38,249 bases of DNA from a virus. The notes under the pieces are model-generated. The model was not told where the DNA came from. It was given only the letters and a program-made list of their open reading frames with translations, and did no database searches. Made by a program: the position numbers and the translations under genes. The stretch covers positions 1-38,249 of IMG/VR virus record IMGVR_UViG_3300037485_001599. One strand, written 5' to 3'. Of this stretch, positions 21,368-29,317 are shown piece after piece. Each line of letters starts with the position of its first letter. Position 1 is the first letter of the stretch.

Positions 21368-21418
21368 CCACGCTCGGCGCTATATTCTTGGCGCTCCACG
21401 CTCCTAGCTTGGCGCTAT
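21368..21418 (+). repeat. Spacer repeat CCACGCTC...GGCGCTAT
   Basis: CCACGCTCGGCGCTAT at 21368-21383 is repeated as CCACGCTCctagcttGGCGCTAT at 21396-21418. The complementary strand reads like the GGAGCGCCGAGC family. A CAGTTCTTCCA motif follows at 21421. The 21352-21465 gap holds no gene. Confidence 0.6.
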
Positions 21419-21465
21419 TTCAGTTCTTCCACACTCCCTACACCCTTTTCGCGCATCGCGCTTTA

Positions 21466-22509
21466 ATGCGCCTCGTGAAAAGGACAGTTCAAATCACTCC
21501 CTTCCGGATCAGTAACGGCGCTCGGATGGCTAAAGACCTTCCGCGTCGGCTCAAGCTGTTGGACTGGGGTCGTAACGAAACCGTCAAGGGTCCCGTAATT
21601 GTCAGCGATCTGACCGCCCGCCAGTTGCCTGCCATGCAGGCCGCCCGCGGGTTCGACCGGATCGCCCTGGATTACGAGCACAATACGGTTGAAGGGACGC
21701 CCGAGTTCAAGCGCACCAAAGAGCCTCGCGAAGTCGCGGCCTATGGCACGCCGCTGTTGATCCCAGGCGAGGGGCTGTTCCTCGACCAGATCGAGTATAC
21801 GCCGAGCGGCGAAAGCAATGCCCGGAATTACATCGATCTCTCCCCGGCCCCAGAACGCTCCGCTGATGGAACCGTCGTGTTCCTGCATTCGGTGGCGTTG
21901 GTCAGGCAGGGGGCGGTTGAGGGCCTCAGCTTCTTTTCCGTGGATGTGAGTGAAACGGATGGTCCGGAAGTAAACACGATAAACCAACAGGAGGCGGAGA
22001 TCATGGATAAGGTAATGGCGTTGTTGAGGAAGGCGCTCGGGCTGAAGGACGATGCCGGCGAGCAGGATATTTGTGCGGCAATGCAGGCGCTGTCCGCGCT
22101 CCAGCCCAAGATCGTGGCGCTGGAAGGCGCGCTGGCCCCCCTGGTTGCCCTCACCGCCGCCGACGGCACGCTGACCTTGCTCAGCGCCGGGCTGGATGGA
22201 GTCAGGGGCAAGATCGGCGACCTGGACGTCCAGGCGAAGATCACCACGCTCTCGGCTGAGTTGGAGGCGATCCGCAAGGATGTCGTCTGCTACCAGGCCA
22301 GGATCGAAGGCAAGGTCGTCCCTCTGTCGGCCGAGCAGCTCGCGGCCACGCCGCTGGCCACGCTCCAGGAGATGGTCTCCAAGCTCGCCGTTACCGTCCC
22401 GGTTGGACAGGTGACCCCGTTGTCGATCGCGGAGCACAAGATTGATGGAAGCCAGCATACCGAGGCCGATCTGCGCGTGGCCAAGGCGTGCGGGGTGGTG
22501 TTGAAGTAG
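21466..22509 (+). CDS. Mu gpI-like prohead protease/scaffold
   Basis: The N-terminal half matches phage Mu I-like proteins: LPRRLKLLDWGRNETVKGPVIV, the LDYEHN catalytic-type segment, YGTPLLIPGEGLFL, IDLSPAPERSADGTVVFLHSVALVRQGAVEGL. The C-terminal ~165 residues are helical scaffold sequence. The start is uncertain: ATG 21466 (used here), GTG 21475 and ATG 21526 are all in frame. ATG 21466 lies in the arm of a GCGCAT/ATGCGC hairpin, which might limit initiation. The protease should cleave scaffold and head proteins during capsid maturation. Confidence 0.78.
   Translation: MRLVKRTVQITPFRISNGARMAKDLPRRLKLLDWGRNETVKGPVIVSDLTARQLPAMQAARGFDRIALDYEHNTVEGTPEFKRTKEPREVAAYGTPLLIPGEGLFLDQIEYTPSGESNARNYIDLSPAPERSADGTVVFLHSVALVRQGAVEGLSFFSVDVSETDGPEVNTINQQEAEIMDKVMALLRKALGLKDDAGEQDICAAMQALSALQPKIVALEGALAPLVALTAADGTLTLLSAGLDGVRGKIGDLDVQAKITTLSAELEAIRKDVVCYQARIEGKVVPLSAEQLAATPLATLQEMVSKLAVTVPVGQVTPLSIAEHKIDGSQHTEADLRVAKACGVVLK
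22003..22509 (+). CDS. Internal in-frame scaffold protein (Mu gpZ-like)
   Basis: Inside the protease gene an ATG at 22003 (MDKVMALLRKALGL) is preceded by CAGGAGGCGGAGATC, a far stronger ribosome site than that of the full-length protein. It is in frame and would make a separate 168-residue helical protein (ALEGALAPLVALTAAD, LDVQAKITTLSAELEAI). Mu makes its scaffold Z in just this way within gene I, so I expect an independent scaffold product. Confidence 0.7.
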   Translation: MDKVMALLRKALGLKDDAGEQDICAAMQALSALQPKIVALEGALAPLVALTAADGTLTLLSAGLDGVRGKIGDLDVQAKITTLSAELEAIRKDVVCYQARIEGKVVPLSAEQLAATPLATLQEMVSKLAVTVPVGQVTPLSIAEHKIDGSQHTEADLRVAKACGVVLK

Positions 22510-22519
22510 TTGGGGAAAG

Positions 22520-22547
22520 AAGTCAGTAGTCAGAAGTCAGTAGTCAG
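22520..22547 (+). repeat. Four tandem heptamers, WAGTCAG
   Basis: AAGTCAG-TAGTCAG-AAGTCAG-TAGTCAG in the 72-bp gap between protease and decoration genes. Confidence 0.9.
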
Positions 22548-22581
22548 AAGATAGGAATCAATCAAATCAAGGAGGCATGAA

Positions 22582-23439
22582 GTGAAGTCGAGAATGAAAA
22601 TGGTTGGAATGGTGGCGGGTCTGTTGGCGGCGGGTTGCTGTCTCTCCGAGGCGGCGGCACTCAGTGCTGAGCGGGATACCGCGCAGCGGGCGAATGCGTA
22701 TGTGTCGCTCACGGTGAAGAGCAATGTTCTCATCTATGCGGGCTCGCTGGTCTGCGTGGATTCGAGCGGCCTGGCAAACCCGGCGGCGGATACCTCGGGC
22801 TTTGCGGTGGTGGGCCGGGCGGAGGCCACGGTCGATAACCGCGGCACGCTCTACTCGGCAACCAAGACAATCAAGGTGGCGCGCGGCACGTTTCGCTGGG
22901 CGAACGCCGATGTGATTGCGGCGGCCGACATCGGGAAGATCGTCTATGTGACCGACGATCAGACCGTAAACAAGACGGGCGGCGGGCAGAACATCATTGC
23001 CGGCGCGGTAGTGGATGTGGACTCCAGCGGTGTGTGGGTTGATACCGCAAAGATCGGCCCTGTCGGCGCGGCCACTCCCTCCAGCCTGGCAGTGAGCGGC
23101 GCTGCTACGGTCGGCACCACGCTGGCTGTCACCGGGGCGTCTACCTTGACCGGGGCGGCAACTCTCACGGGCAACGCGATCGTTAATGAAGTCGACGCCA
23201 GGACGGCCACGGCCTTGCTTCTGGGCAAAGCGACGGCCACCTCGGTCACTCTCGGGGCCAGTGACGCGAATACCACCGTGGCGGGCGACCTGACGGTCAG
23301 CGGCGGCGATGTCACGCTGACAGGGGATGCCGCGACGATCAACATGGGGACCAACGGGTACTTCAAGATCATCGCCCCTGACCTGGTGTTTATCCACGGC
23401 GCGTTCACCAACACGATCATCAGCGACATCACCCAGTAA
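22582..23439 (+). CDS. Head decoration protein (DUF2190-like) with signal-like N-terminus and adhesin-like repeats
   Basis: A 285-residue protein starting GTG after GGAGG. Residues 27-157 have the capsid-decoration pattern: LSAERDTAQRANAYVSL, IYAGSLVCVDSSGLANPAADTSGF, VARGTFRW, IGKIVYVTDDQTV and VDVDSSGVWVDT. Relatives start at the (M)ALSAERDT point. This one adds MKSRMKMVGMVAGLLAAGCCLSEA, which looks like a lipoprotein signal. Residues ~160-250 are Ala/Thr/Gly repeats (SLAVSGAATVGTTLAVTGASTLTGAATLTG) typical of fibres. It should cement the capsid made by the next gene. The added ends are unusual. Confidence 0.75.
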   Translation: MKSRMKMVGMVAGLLAAGCCLSEAAALSAERDTAQRANAYVSLTVKSNVLIYAGSLVCVDSSGLANPAADTSGFAVVGRAEATVDNRGTLYSATKTIKVARGTFRWANADVIAAADIGKIVYVTDDQTVNKTGGGQNIIAGAVVDVDSSGVWVDTAKIGPVGAATPSSLAVSGAATVGTTLAVTGASTLTGAATLTGNAIVNEVDARTATALLLGKATATSVTLGASDANTTVAGDLTVSGGDVTLTGDAATINMGTNGYFKIIAPDLVFIHGAFTNTIISDITQ

Positions 23440-23457
23440 GGATATCGGAAACCCCAG

Positions 23458-23473
23458 TCTCGTAGTTTCGTAG
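23458..23473 (+). repeat. 8-nt spacer repeat
   Basis: TCTCGTAG-TTTCGTAG in the gap before the major head gene; same positional class as the heptamer repeats. Confidence 0.45.
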
Positions 23474-23508
23474 TAAGAACCAAAAATCAACAAGAAGGAG
23501 CAGAAAAG

Positions 23509-24393
23509 ATGGATATCAATAGTGCAAATCTGACGGCGATGCAGAAGTCTTACACCACGGCCTTTCAGCAGGGGTTGACCTTTACCCCTCCGGTGTCGAT
23601 CGACTTCCTGTTCCGGGACTTCCCGAGCACAACGGCGGCGAACTTCTACGCGTGGATGGAGCAGATCCCCGGCTTCCGCGAGTGGGTGGGCGATCGCGTG
23701 TTCAAGAACGTCCGCGGCCAGAAGTTCGAGATCCTCAACCGCGACTGGGAAGATTCGGTTTCCATGGGCAAGAAGGAAATCGAGGACGATCAGTACGGCA
23801 TCTACACGCCCCTGGTGCAGATGATGGCCGAAGCCTGGCAGCTCAAGAAGTACCAGCTCGTGATCGATGTGCTGACCGCGAATCCCTTGTGCTTCACGGG
23901 CAAGGCGATCTTCGCCGACGATCACCCGTATGGCGATAACACCGTCGACAACGTCGTGACCGCCGCCCTGGCTGAGGCGACGTTCAACGCCGCGTTCGTG
24001 GCGGCCGCTGGCTGGCAGTTCAGCAATGGCGAGCTCTGCCGCACCCGGTTCACGCACCTGATCCACGGCCCCAAACTGCACGCGGATGCCTTCCACATCG
24101 TGGATGCGCAGTTCCATGTCAGCGGTGGCGCCCAGGTGGATAACCCCAACTACAAGCGCGTCCAGCGCGTCGAGTTGGAGGATCTGTCCGGCGCGTATGA
24201 CGACTACTGGTTCCTGGTGGATGCCAGCAAGCCGATCAAGCCGGTGGCCCGCCAGATCCGGCGCGAGGCGTCGGCCCTGATGGATACGCGGGTCGAGGAA
24301 GTCATGCGGACCGGCCGGTTCGACATCATGTCGGACGGACGCGCCGCCGCGGGGCCCACGTTCCCGCACCTGGCCTACGCCGGGATCCTGTAA
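23509..24393 (+). CDS. Major head subunit, Mu gpT-like
   Basis: A 294-residue protein with the Mu gpT family pattern: MDINSANLTAMQKSYTTAFQQGL at the start, WVGDRVFKNVRGQKFEILNRDWEDSVSMGKKEIEDD in the middle (the N-R-x-[WF]-E-x-x-V motif), YTPLVQMMAEAW, and a FTGKAIFADDHPYG segment. It forms the HK97-fold shell. The ATG follows AAGGAGCAGAAAAG. A terminator-like structure follows its stop, which would raise its expression relative to tail genes. Confidence 0.9.
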   Translation: MDINSANLTAMQKSYTTAFQQGLTFTPPVSIDFLFRDFPSTTAANFYAWMEQIPGFREWVGDRVFKNVRGQKFEILNRDWEDSVSMGKKEIEDDQYGIYTPLVQMMAEAWQLKKYQLVIDVLTANPLCFTGKAIFADDHPYGDNTVDNVVTAALAEATFNAAFVAAAGWQFSNGELCRTRFTHLIHGPKLHADAFHIVDAQFHVSGGAQVDNPNYKRVQRVELEDLSGAYDDYWFLVDASKPIKPVARQIRREASALMDTRVEEVMRTGRFDIMSDGRAAAGPTFPHLAYAGIL

Positions 24394-24415
24394 CCGAGTA
24401 ACCGAACCGCAACTG

Positions 24416-24471
24416 GGACGCCGGGGGCGCGAGTCCACCCCCCGGATAAGCGCAACCGGCGTCCGTCTTTT
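24416..24471 (+). terminator. Terminator or attenuator after the major capsid gene
   Basis: GGACGCCGG at 24416-24424 pairs perfectly with CCGGCGTCC at 24456-24464, followed by GTCTTTT. The enclosed segment forms an inner GGGGG/CCCCC stem. This gives a long GC-rich hairpin with a short T-run 23 nt after the capsid stop codon. Partial termination here would set capsid-to-tail ratios. Confidence 0.65.
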
Positions 24472-24487
24472 CTGAAGGAGAGAAGTT

Positions 24488-24784
24488 ATGCCGATCGAAA
24501 CGAAAGAACTGAAGTCCGGACTGGCATTCATCCAGGACGGCAAGCGCGTGGCCACTCCGAAGTCGGACAACTACGCCGTGCGCCCGGTGGCGGGCGGCCC
24601 GTTCGTGAAGGCGAACGGACAGGAAGTCATCAAGGATCTGCGCGAGCAGTTCCCCGGCTGCCGCTTCCTCTGGCTGGCAAAGCCGTTCGAGCAGGAAGCC
24701 GAGAAATCCGGGAAGAAAGCCGACAAGCCCTCCGCATCGAAGGCCGATAAACCGGAAGCGACGGAACCCAATCCCGAAACCTAA
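24488..24784 (+). CDS. Small head-region hypothetical protein
   Basis: A 98-residue protein with AAGGAGAGAAGTT upstream. The first 70 residues are globular (LAFIQDGKRVATPKSDNYAVRP, then LREQFPGCRFLWLAK). The last 30 are Lys/Ser/Pro/Glu-rich and disordered. The LR-x5-P-x3-F segment recurs in the gene at 25256-25492. It lies between capsid and gp36-like genes, so a head-completion or tail-joining role is possible. No family is recognised. Confidence 0.6.
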   Translation: MPIETKELKSGLAFIQDGKRVATPKSDNYAVRPVAGGPFVKANGQEVIKDLREQFPGCRFLWLAKPFEQEAEKSGKKADKPSASKADKPEATEPNPET

Positions 24785-24808
24785 CCCCTAACACCTAACC
24801 CCTAACAC
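24781..24808 (+). repeat. 14-nt spacer repeat, two perfect copies
   Basis: CTAACCCCTAACAC twice in tandem, starting in the stop codon of the preceding gene and filling the gap to the gp36-like gene. Confidence 0.85.
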
Positions 24809-24816
24809 CTTCTGCC

Positions 24817-25242
24817 ATGCCCTACGTCCTCCAAAGCGCGCTGAAAGGCAAAGTTCCCGACGATCTGCTCCTGCAGGCGTTGGATGACAATGCCGACGGC
24901 GTGGCGGATGAGGGCATCTGGGATGCCATTTCCGCCGATGTGGACCGGGCTATAGACGGGCGGCTGGAGGGGCGGTACACCGTCCCCCTGGCCGCGCCGC
25001 TTCCGGCCGTGGTGGCCGAGGCCGCCATCGTATTCGCCGCCGAGGCCGTCTACATGCGCCGGGGATTGGCGGGCGACCAGAACCCATGGACCAAACAGGC
25101 CGATGGCTTTCGGAAGCGCTTGGAGGCGATTGGAACCGGGGAACAACCCCTGAAGAACGATGTGGTCCCGGTAAAGTCCGGCGGCGCCGTAATCAGCGAA
25201 CCATCGAGAACCTACGACGAAGCCGGCCGACTGATGTTTTGA
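24817..25242 (+). CDS. Mu gp36-like (DUF1320) head-tail protein
   Basis: A 141-residue protein matching DUF1320: MPYVLQSALKGKVPDDLLLQALDDNADGVADEGIWDAISADVDRAIDGRLEGRYTVPL, a helical family signature. Mu gp36 and relatives are small proteins next to the head genes and act in head-tail joining. The C-terminus is extended and ends DEAGRLMF. The ATG follows the 14-nt repeat with no strong ribosome site. Confidence 0.85.
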   Translation: MPYVLQSALKGKVPDDLLLQALDDNADGVADEGIWDAISADVDRAIDGRLEGRYTVPLAAPLPAVVAEAAIVFAAEAVYMRRGLAGDQNPWTKQADGFRKRLEAIGTGEQPLKNDVVPVKSGGAVISEPSRTYDEAGRLMF

Positions 25243-25255
25243 AAAGGAGAACCCC

Positions 25256-25492
25256 ATGCCAGAGAAAAAAGAACCGACCGACGCCCAAGTCCTTTCCGCC
25301 GTCAACCTCAGCGCCGAGCCGGCGCCCGGAGCCGACATCCGCGTGACGCGAGCCGGGAAGATCAAAACCCTCCCGATCCAGTATCTGCTCAACCGCCTGC
25401 GGGCCGCCTATCCGAACGCGAAGTTCACCTTTGGCGATCTCCGCCAGGGGCCAGCGTCCCCTGACAACCAGGAACCGACAACCAAGAACTGA
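25256..25492 (+). CDS. Small hypothetical protein
   Basis: A 78-residue protein with AAAAGGAGAACCCC upstream. Its IQYLLNRLRAAYPNAKFTFGDLR segment resembles the LR-x5-P-x3-F segment of the protein at 24488-24784, suggesting a diverged duplicate on the other side of the gp36-like gene. The last nine residues are encoded by a 14-nt repeat (25463-25490). Confidence 0.55.
   Translation: MPEKKEPTDAQVLSAVNLSAEPAPGADIRVTRAGKIKTLPIQYLLNRLRAAYPNAKFTFGDLRQGPASPDNQEPTTKN
25463..25490 (+). repeat. 14-nt spacer repeat read as a C-terminus
   Basis: GACAACCAGGAACC followed by GACAACCAAGAACT, translated as DNQEPTTKN at the end of the preceding protein. Confidence 0.75.
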
Positions 25493-25496
25493 TTTC

Positions 25497-26000
25497 ATGC
25501 CTTCTCCCCTCACCATCACCCAGATCGTTAAGATCTACGCCGAAGACGTCGCCTCGTGGGCTCGCGAACGCGGCGGGAAAGCGTTTCTTGCCCGTGACCC
25601 GGCCGAGCCCTATGAGCTGATCGCCGGCATGGGGCCGAACGATTTCCGCGTGGTCGTGAGTTGGGCGGGGGATAAGGGGTTTGGCGGGAACATCAAGCAG
25701 CATCTCGATAAACACACCATCGAGATCTGGATCGGGCGATCGCGCGGGCTCGCTGCCGATCCCAATGGCCAACTGGTTTACCCGGCTGGCGATAAGCCGG
25801 CCTTGCTCGACCTGGTGGAGAGCGCCAAGCAACGCGTCCTGGAACTGCTCTTCCCGGAAGAGATCACCAGACGGCATTCGGAATACATCGGCGCGGAACC
25901 CGTGACCACGCCAAACGGGATCCCGATGGCCGCTTACAAAATCACCGTCACTCTCGATGCGGCCGGCCGTCCGCTGGTTTATCGCACGGTCAAAACGTAA
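25497..26000 (+). CDS. Mu gp37-like (DUF1834) tail-joining protein
   Basis: A 167-residue protein starting at ATG 25497 (MPSPLTITQIVKIYAEDVASWARERGGKAF). It fits DUF1834, the Mu gp37 family: an N-terminal helix, a central FRVVVSWAGDKGF and HTIEIWIGRSRGL strand pair, a LLDLVESAKQRVLELLF helix and a strand-rich C-terminus. It probably sits at the tail terminator position. The longer frame from 25431 runs through the previous gene. Confidence 0.7.
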   Translation: MPSPLTITQIVKIYAEDVASWARERGGKAFLARDPAEPYELIAGMGPNDFRVVVSWAGDKGFGGNIKQHLDKHTIEIWIGRSRGLAADPNGQLVYPAGDKPALLDLVESAKQRVLELLFPEEITRRHSEYIGAEPVTTPNGIPMAAYKITVTLDAAGRPLVYRTVKT

Positions 26001-26013
26001 AAGGAGAAGCACC

Positions 26014-26673
26014 ATGGCACACACATTCGTTGTTGGAGCAGACCTGTTCGAGTTCGCGGATACGAACTGGGGACTCATCAAACGCAAGACAGCCAACCAG
26101 ATCAGCAACGGGGTGGCGTCGGATGGCGGCGGCGAGTACTGGCCGGATACCGAGCAATCTTATGACGAGAAGCAGGAGATCACGCTGCTTTATCGCGCCA
26201 AGGTAAAGGATGACGCGCTCCCCGTGGCCCTCTCGCTCGGTCTGGCCTGCACGTCCGGATACATCCCCCTCAGCATCAAGATCAATACCAAGGGCGGCAA
26301 CTCCCCCGGACATGCCGAGATCGAGATCACCGGGCACAAGCACGGGGCATCCACTCACGAGGTCAACTCGATCGATGTCTCGGTCGACGTGGACGGGTGG
26401 GGCGCCACCGACTTCTGTTCGCTTGCCCCTGACGACGGATGCCAGAGCGGATCCTGGTCGGCGAGCATCAATCACAAGGATGCCAACACCAAGAAGGGCG
26501 ATTTCCTATGTGGCCGCAGCCAGGGCTGCAAGATTGAGGTCTCGGGCCAGTATATCAGCGACACAGCGCCGGCGCTGGCCGCCGATCTGACCGACGATGG
26601 TTCCGACCTGGAAGATGGCGACGATTTCTGGACCGCTGCGCTCAAGGGCCACAAATACCTGCGGCCGGCATAA
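26014..26673 (+). CDS. Putative major tail (tube) protein
   Basis: A 219-residue beta-rich protein starting MAHTFVVGADLFEFADTNWGLIKRK after AAAGGAGAAGCACC. Its place right after the tail-terminator-like gene and before the chaperone-like and tape-measure genes is that of a siphovirus tail tube protein. It has several Cys residues (LACTSG, DFCSLAPDDGCQSG, FLCGRSQGCK), unusual for a tube protein and perhaps disulfide- or metal-forming. No sequence family is recognised. Confidence 0.55.
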   Translation: MAHTFVVGADLFEFADTNWGLIKRKTANQISNGVASDGGGEYWPDTEQSYDEKQEITLLYRAKVKDDALPVALSLGLACTSGYIPLSIKINTKGGNSPGHAEIEITGHKHGASTHEVNSIDVSVDVDGWGATDFCSLAPDDGCQSGSWSASINHKDANTKKGDFLCGRSQGCKIEVSGQYISDTAPALAADLTDDGSDLEDGDDFWTAALKGHKYLRPA

Positions 26674-26686
26674 GGAGGGTCGGGCC

Positions 26687-27415
26687 ATGACCGCCCTCCA
26701 CGATCTCACCATCAAAGCCATTCGCCGCGCCCAGTCACAGGGCGGCGTGATCGACCCGGTCGACGACTGGGCCGCGATCTCCGAACTCGACCGCCTGGCC
26801 AGAGCCGCCACGGAGCCGCCCCAGGAGGACAAGCTTGTCTTCCTTGATCTCCCCCTGATCGTGGGCAACGTCAGCCTCTATCGTCTATCCTGGGGCGCAC
26901 TGGACTGGGTGGCGGACTGCGCCGGCGTCTGGTATGCCGAAGACGGCCGCATGTATGACCGGGCGCTCGCCTGGGCGCACGTCAATGCCCGGAGTCCCAG
27001 GGCGTTTAGGCGTTGCGCCGAGAAACGCATAGCCTCCGCGGAGATCTCGCGGTGGGCCCGCGAACAGACCACGCCCTGGCAGGTTATCACGGCGGGAGTT
27101 GATCAGTTGATGTCTGATCTCAGCAAGAACAGGGATAAAAAATACGAGGATAGTCAGGCCAGGCGTGGGAACGGTCCGGTTTTTGATTTTCTGATTGAAG
27201 CCTACCATCAACCGATCGAGTACTGGATCTGGGGCATCTCGATCAATGAACTGCATGCGATTATCAAGGCGCATTCGATGAAGACTGAAGAAGCTCACGC
27301 TTCCCTCGATGCGCAGACCGGTCGCGCACCTAATCCTGACTCTGCCCTGACGCGCAATACGATTATGTTCCAACGGGCCGCAAAACAATTCATCACCAGG
27401 TGCTGTCATGAATAA
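26687..27415 (+). CDS. Tail-region protein, possible tail assembly chaperone
   Basis: A 242-residue mostly helical protein, ATG at 26687 after AAGGAGGGTCGGGCC. The N-terminal half is soluble (IKAIRRAQSQGGVIDPVDDW). The C-terminal half contains VFDFLIEAYHQPIEYWIWGISINELHAIIKAH and TRNTIMFQRAAKQFI. Its position between tube and tape measure is where siphoviruses encode assembly chaperones, usually with a programmed frameshift. I see no clear slippery site. It overlaps the tape measure gene by 8 bp. Confidence 0.5.
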   Translation: MTALHDLTIKAIRRAQSQGGVIDPVDDWAAISELDRLARAATEPPQEDKLVFLDLPLIVGNVSLYRLSWGALDWVADCAGVWYAEDGRMYDRALAWAHVNARSPRAFRRCAEKRIASAEISRWAREQTTPWQVITAGVDQLMSDLSKNRDKKYEDSQARRGNGPVFDFLIEAYHQPIEYWIWGISINELHAIIKAHSMKTEEAHASLDAQTGRAPNPDSALTRNTIMFQRAAKQFITRCCHE

Positions 27416-28955
27416 CATGCTGCAGTTCATCGTCAGCATCAAGGATATGGCGACCGGCACAATCAACCGCATTCGCCAATCCCTCAACTCCTTCCGCGAT
27501 CATGCCAATCAGGCCACATCCCAGATCGGGGGATATTTCGCAGGCATGCTGAGCGTAGGCGCGCTGGTCGCCTTCTCCCGGTCCGTGGTGAACTACATCG
27601 GCGCTATCAAGGATGCTTCCGAGGCGACCGGATTCTCGGGGGAGAGTTTCCAGGCGCTATCCATGGCGGCGAACGAAAGCGGCGTCCGGATGGAGAAATT
27701 GACGATGTTTCTGATCCGTCTCCGAGACGTTCAGGCCAACATCGGTTCCGACGAAAAGATGCAGAAAGCCTTCGCAAGTCTCGGAATAAGCTTCGATGAG
27801 ATTCAGAAAAGCTCACCCGAGCAACTTCTGCAACGCATTGCCGCCGGAATCAAGGCCACCGGGAACGCCTCCGCGGCGTTCGACATTTTCGGGGCCAGAG
27901 GCGCTAAAATGCTGGCCGTACTCAAGGATCTGGAGGGCGGATGGGATAATTTGAAGCAACGGATGTCTTCCGGGATCATCTCGGCTTCAGACATGCAGGC
28001 GATCGATGAGTTTGGGGATAAGTTCGAGACGACCATGACGAAGCTGAAGGTAGCGTCCGCTCGAACAACCCTTGCGCTCGTGGCTGGGTGGAAAAGCTTC
28101 TGGGCGGCCATGGGGGCGATGTCTGCCGGATCGTCATGGAATGACGCCTGGGCCATTGCCGCCGATCAGGAAATGCCGAATAAGTCCACCGGCCCGAGCG
28201 GCCCCGTTTCTGGCACTCCAGGAGTGAATGTAGGGGATCAGAAGAAAGAGGATGCGCTCAGGAAATTGGCCGCTCAACGCGCACAGATCGAGCGTCAGGG
28301 CAAATACGAACTGGCGGACGATCAGACCAAGCTTGAAATGCTTTCGAACATGATTGCGTCCTATGAGCAGATTAAAAAGCACCACTCCGATTCCGTCAAG
28401 CGTGGCGAGGCTGAAGTCGAACTGGCCAAGCTCAGAGTGGCCGTTTTGAGGCAGGAACTCGACATGCGTGAGAAAGCCTCAGCGGAGACGGAAAAGCGCA
28501 ATCAGATCGAGGCCGAAACTCAGGACATCATTCAGAAGAACGCTTACGATAAGAAAACACCAAAAGAACAATTGGCCGAGACCGAGACGAACATCAAGAC
28601 ACTCCAGCGCCAACGCAACGCCGGTCCTATGACTCCTGAAATGCGGCTGGATAACACCAAGAAGCTCGATGAACTGGATCGTGAGCGGACCCGATTGCGA
28701 GCGGAAATAGACGCGGCACAAAAGAAGGAGCCTGACGACCGCGCCACCAAGATCCAGGCCGCCCGTGACAATATCGCCGGCGCCAGTCGCCGACAGGTGG
28801 GCGGAGAAGACCTGGCCGGATATTTCCAGCGCATCTCCGATATCCGACGCGGACGGGCGCCACAAGACGATGCCGCTGCGCAGACGGCCGAGAATACGCG
28901 CATCATCGCCGAAAACACTAAAGCATTGGCCGATCTGGGAGTTGTAAAACCATGA
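27408..28955 (+). CDS. Tail tape measure protein
   Basis: A 515-residue protein with tape-measure features. The N-terminal region (MLQFIVSIKDMATGTINRIRQSLNSFRDHANQA) is typical of Mu-like tape measures and is followed by hydrophobic glycine-rich segments (IGGYFAGMLSVGALVAFSRSVV, LALVAGWKSFWAAMGAMSAG). From residue 280 to the end it is charged coiled coil (AQIERQGKYELADDQTKLEML, EAETQDIIQKN). At the usual ~0.15 nm per residue it would set a short tail of roughly 75-80 nm. No peptidase or lysozyme domain is visible. It overlaps the next gene by 4 bp. Confidence 0.82.
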   Translation: MNNMLQFIVSIKDMATGTINRIRQSLNSFRDHANQATSQIGGYFAGMLSVGALVAFSRSVVNYIGAIKDASEATGFSGESFQALSMAANESGVRMEKLTMFLIRLRDVQANIGSDEKMQKAFASLGISFDEIQKSSPEQLLQRIAAGIKATGNASAAFDIFGARGAKMLAVLKDLEGGWDNLKQRMSSGIISASDMQAIDEFGDKFETTMTKLKVASARTTLALVAGWKSFWAAMGAMSAGSSWNDAWAIAADQEMPNKSTGPSGPVSGTPGVNVGDQKKEDALRKLAAQRAQIERQGKYELADDQTKLEMLSNMIASYEQIKKHHSDSVKRGEAEVELAKLRVAVLRQELDMREKASAETEKRNQIEAETQDIIQKNAYDKKTPKEQLAETETNIKTLQRQRNAGPMTPEMRLDNTKKLDELDRERTRLRAEIDAAQKKEPDDRATKIQAARDNIAGASRRQVGGEDLAGYFQRISDIRRGRAPQDDAAAQTAENTRIIAENTKALADLGVVKP

Positions 28956-29317
28956 GCCTTCTCGCCGCTAAGATCGACGTCTGGTATCTCGATGATCTTG
29001 ATACTGCAGTCAACGTGTTTCCCGTTAGATCGGGGGGGACTTCGGTCTATAAGAAGCGGGAGCACTATATCCTCACGTTGTCCCGGAAATTCGCCGGCAT
29101 GTTGGCCTTCTTTGAGGAAGTTGGAACCACGCGATCATCGTTTACGGCACGTACATCCGCTGGATCAACCTGGAACTACAGTTCAACAGGCCGGCGCTGG
29201 ATGTGCACGAAAGACAACCCGAAAATTATCGATTCGATAACCGGGGAAGGGGTCCAGACGCAGGTGTGGGAACATTGGACAGATGAAGAGGACCTTCCTG
29301 AATCGCAGTACCCTTAG
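28952..29317 (+). CDS. Distal tail-region hypothetical protein
   Basis: A 121-residue protein starting at the ATGA overlap with the tape measure gene. It is beta-rich with aromatic residues (DVWYLDDLDTAVNVFPVRSGGTSVYKKREHYILTLSR) and ends in an acidic patch (WTDEEDLPESQYP). In this position a distal-tail or hub component is expected. No family is recognised. Its stop codon overlaps the stop of the opposing gene. Confidence 0.55.
   Translation: MSLLAAKIDVWYLDDLDTAVNVFPVRSGGTSVYKKREHYILTLSRKFAGMLAFFEEVGTTRSSFTARTSAGSTWNYSSTGRRWMCTKDNPKIIDSITGEGVQTQVWEHWTDEEDLPESQYP

Noticed and set aside
21463-22458. Minus-strand ORF of 331 codons over the protease gene
   Set aside because: Antisense shadow of the gpI-like gene with no ribosome site or motif.
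17651-22547. GTCAGAA repeats as a CRISPR array
   Set aside because: Units are 7 nt without spacers and there are no cas genes.
22567-24570. Minus-strand ORF of 667 codons over decoration and capsid genes
   Set aside because: It lies antisense to two recognisable head proteins and has shadow composition (Arg/Gly/His-rich); open only because of GC-rich codon usage.
26687-27415. Programmed frameshift in a tail chaperone
   Set aside because: No convincing X-XXY-YYZ slippery heptamer near the 3' end and no overlapping extension frame.
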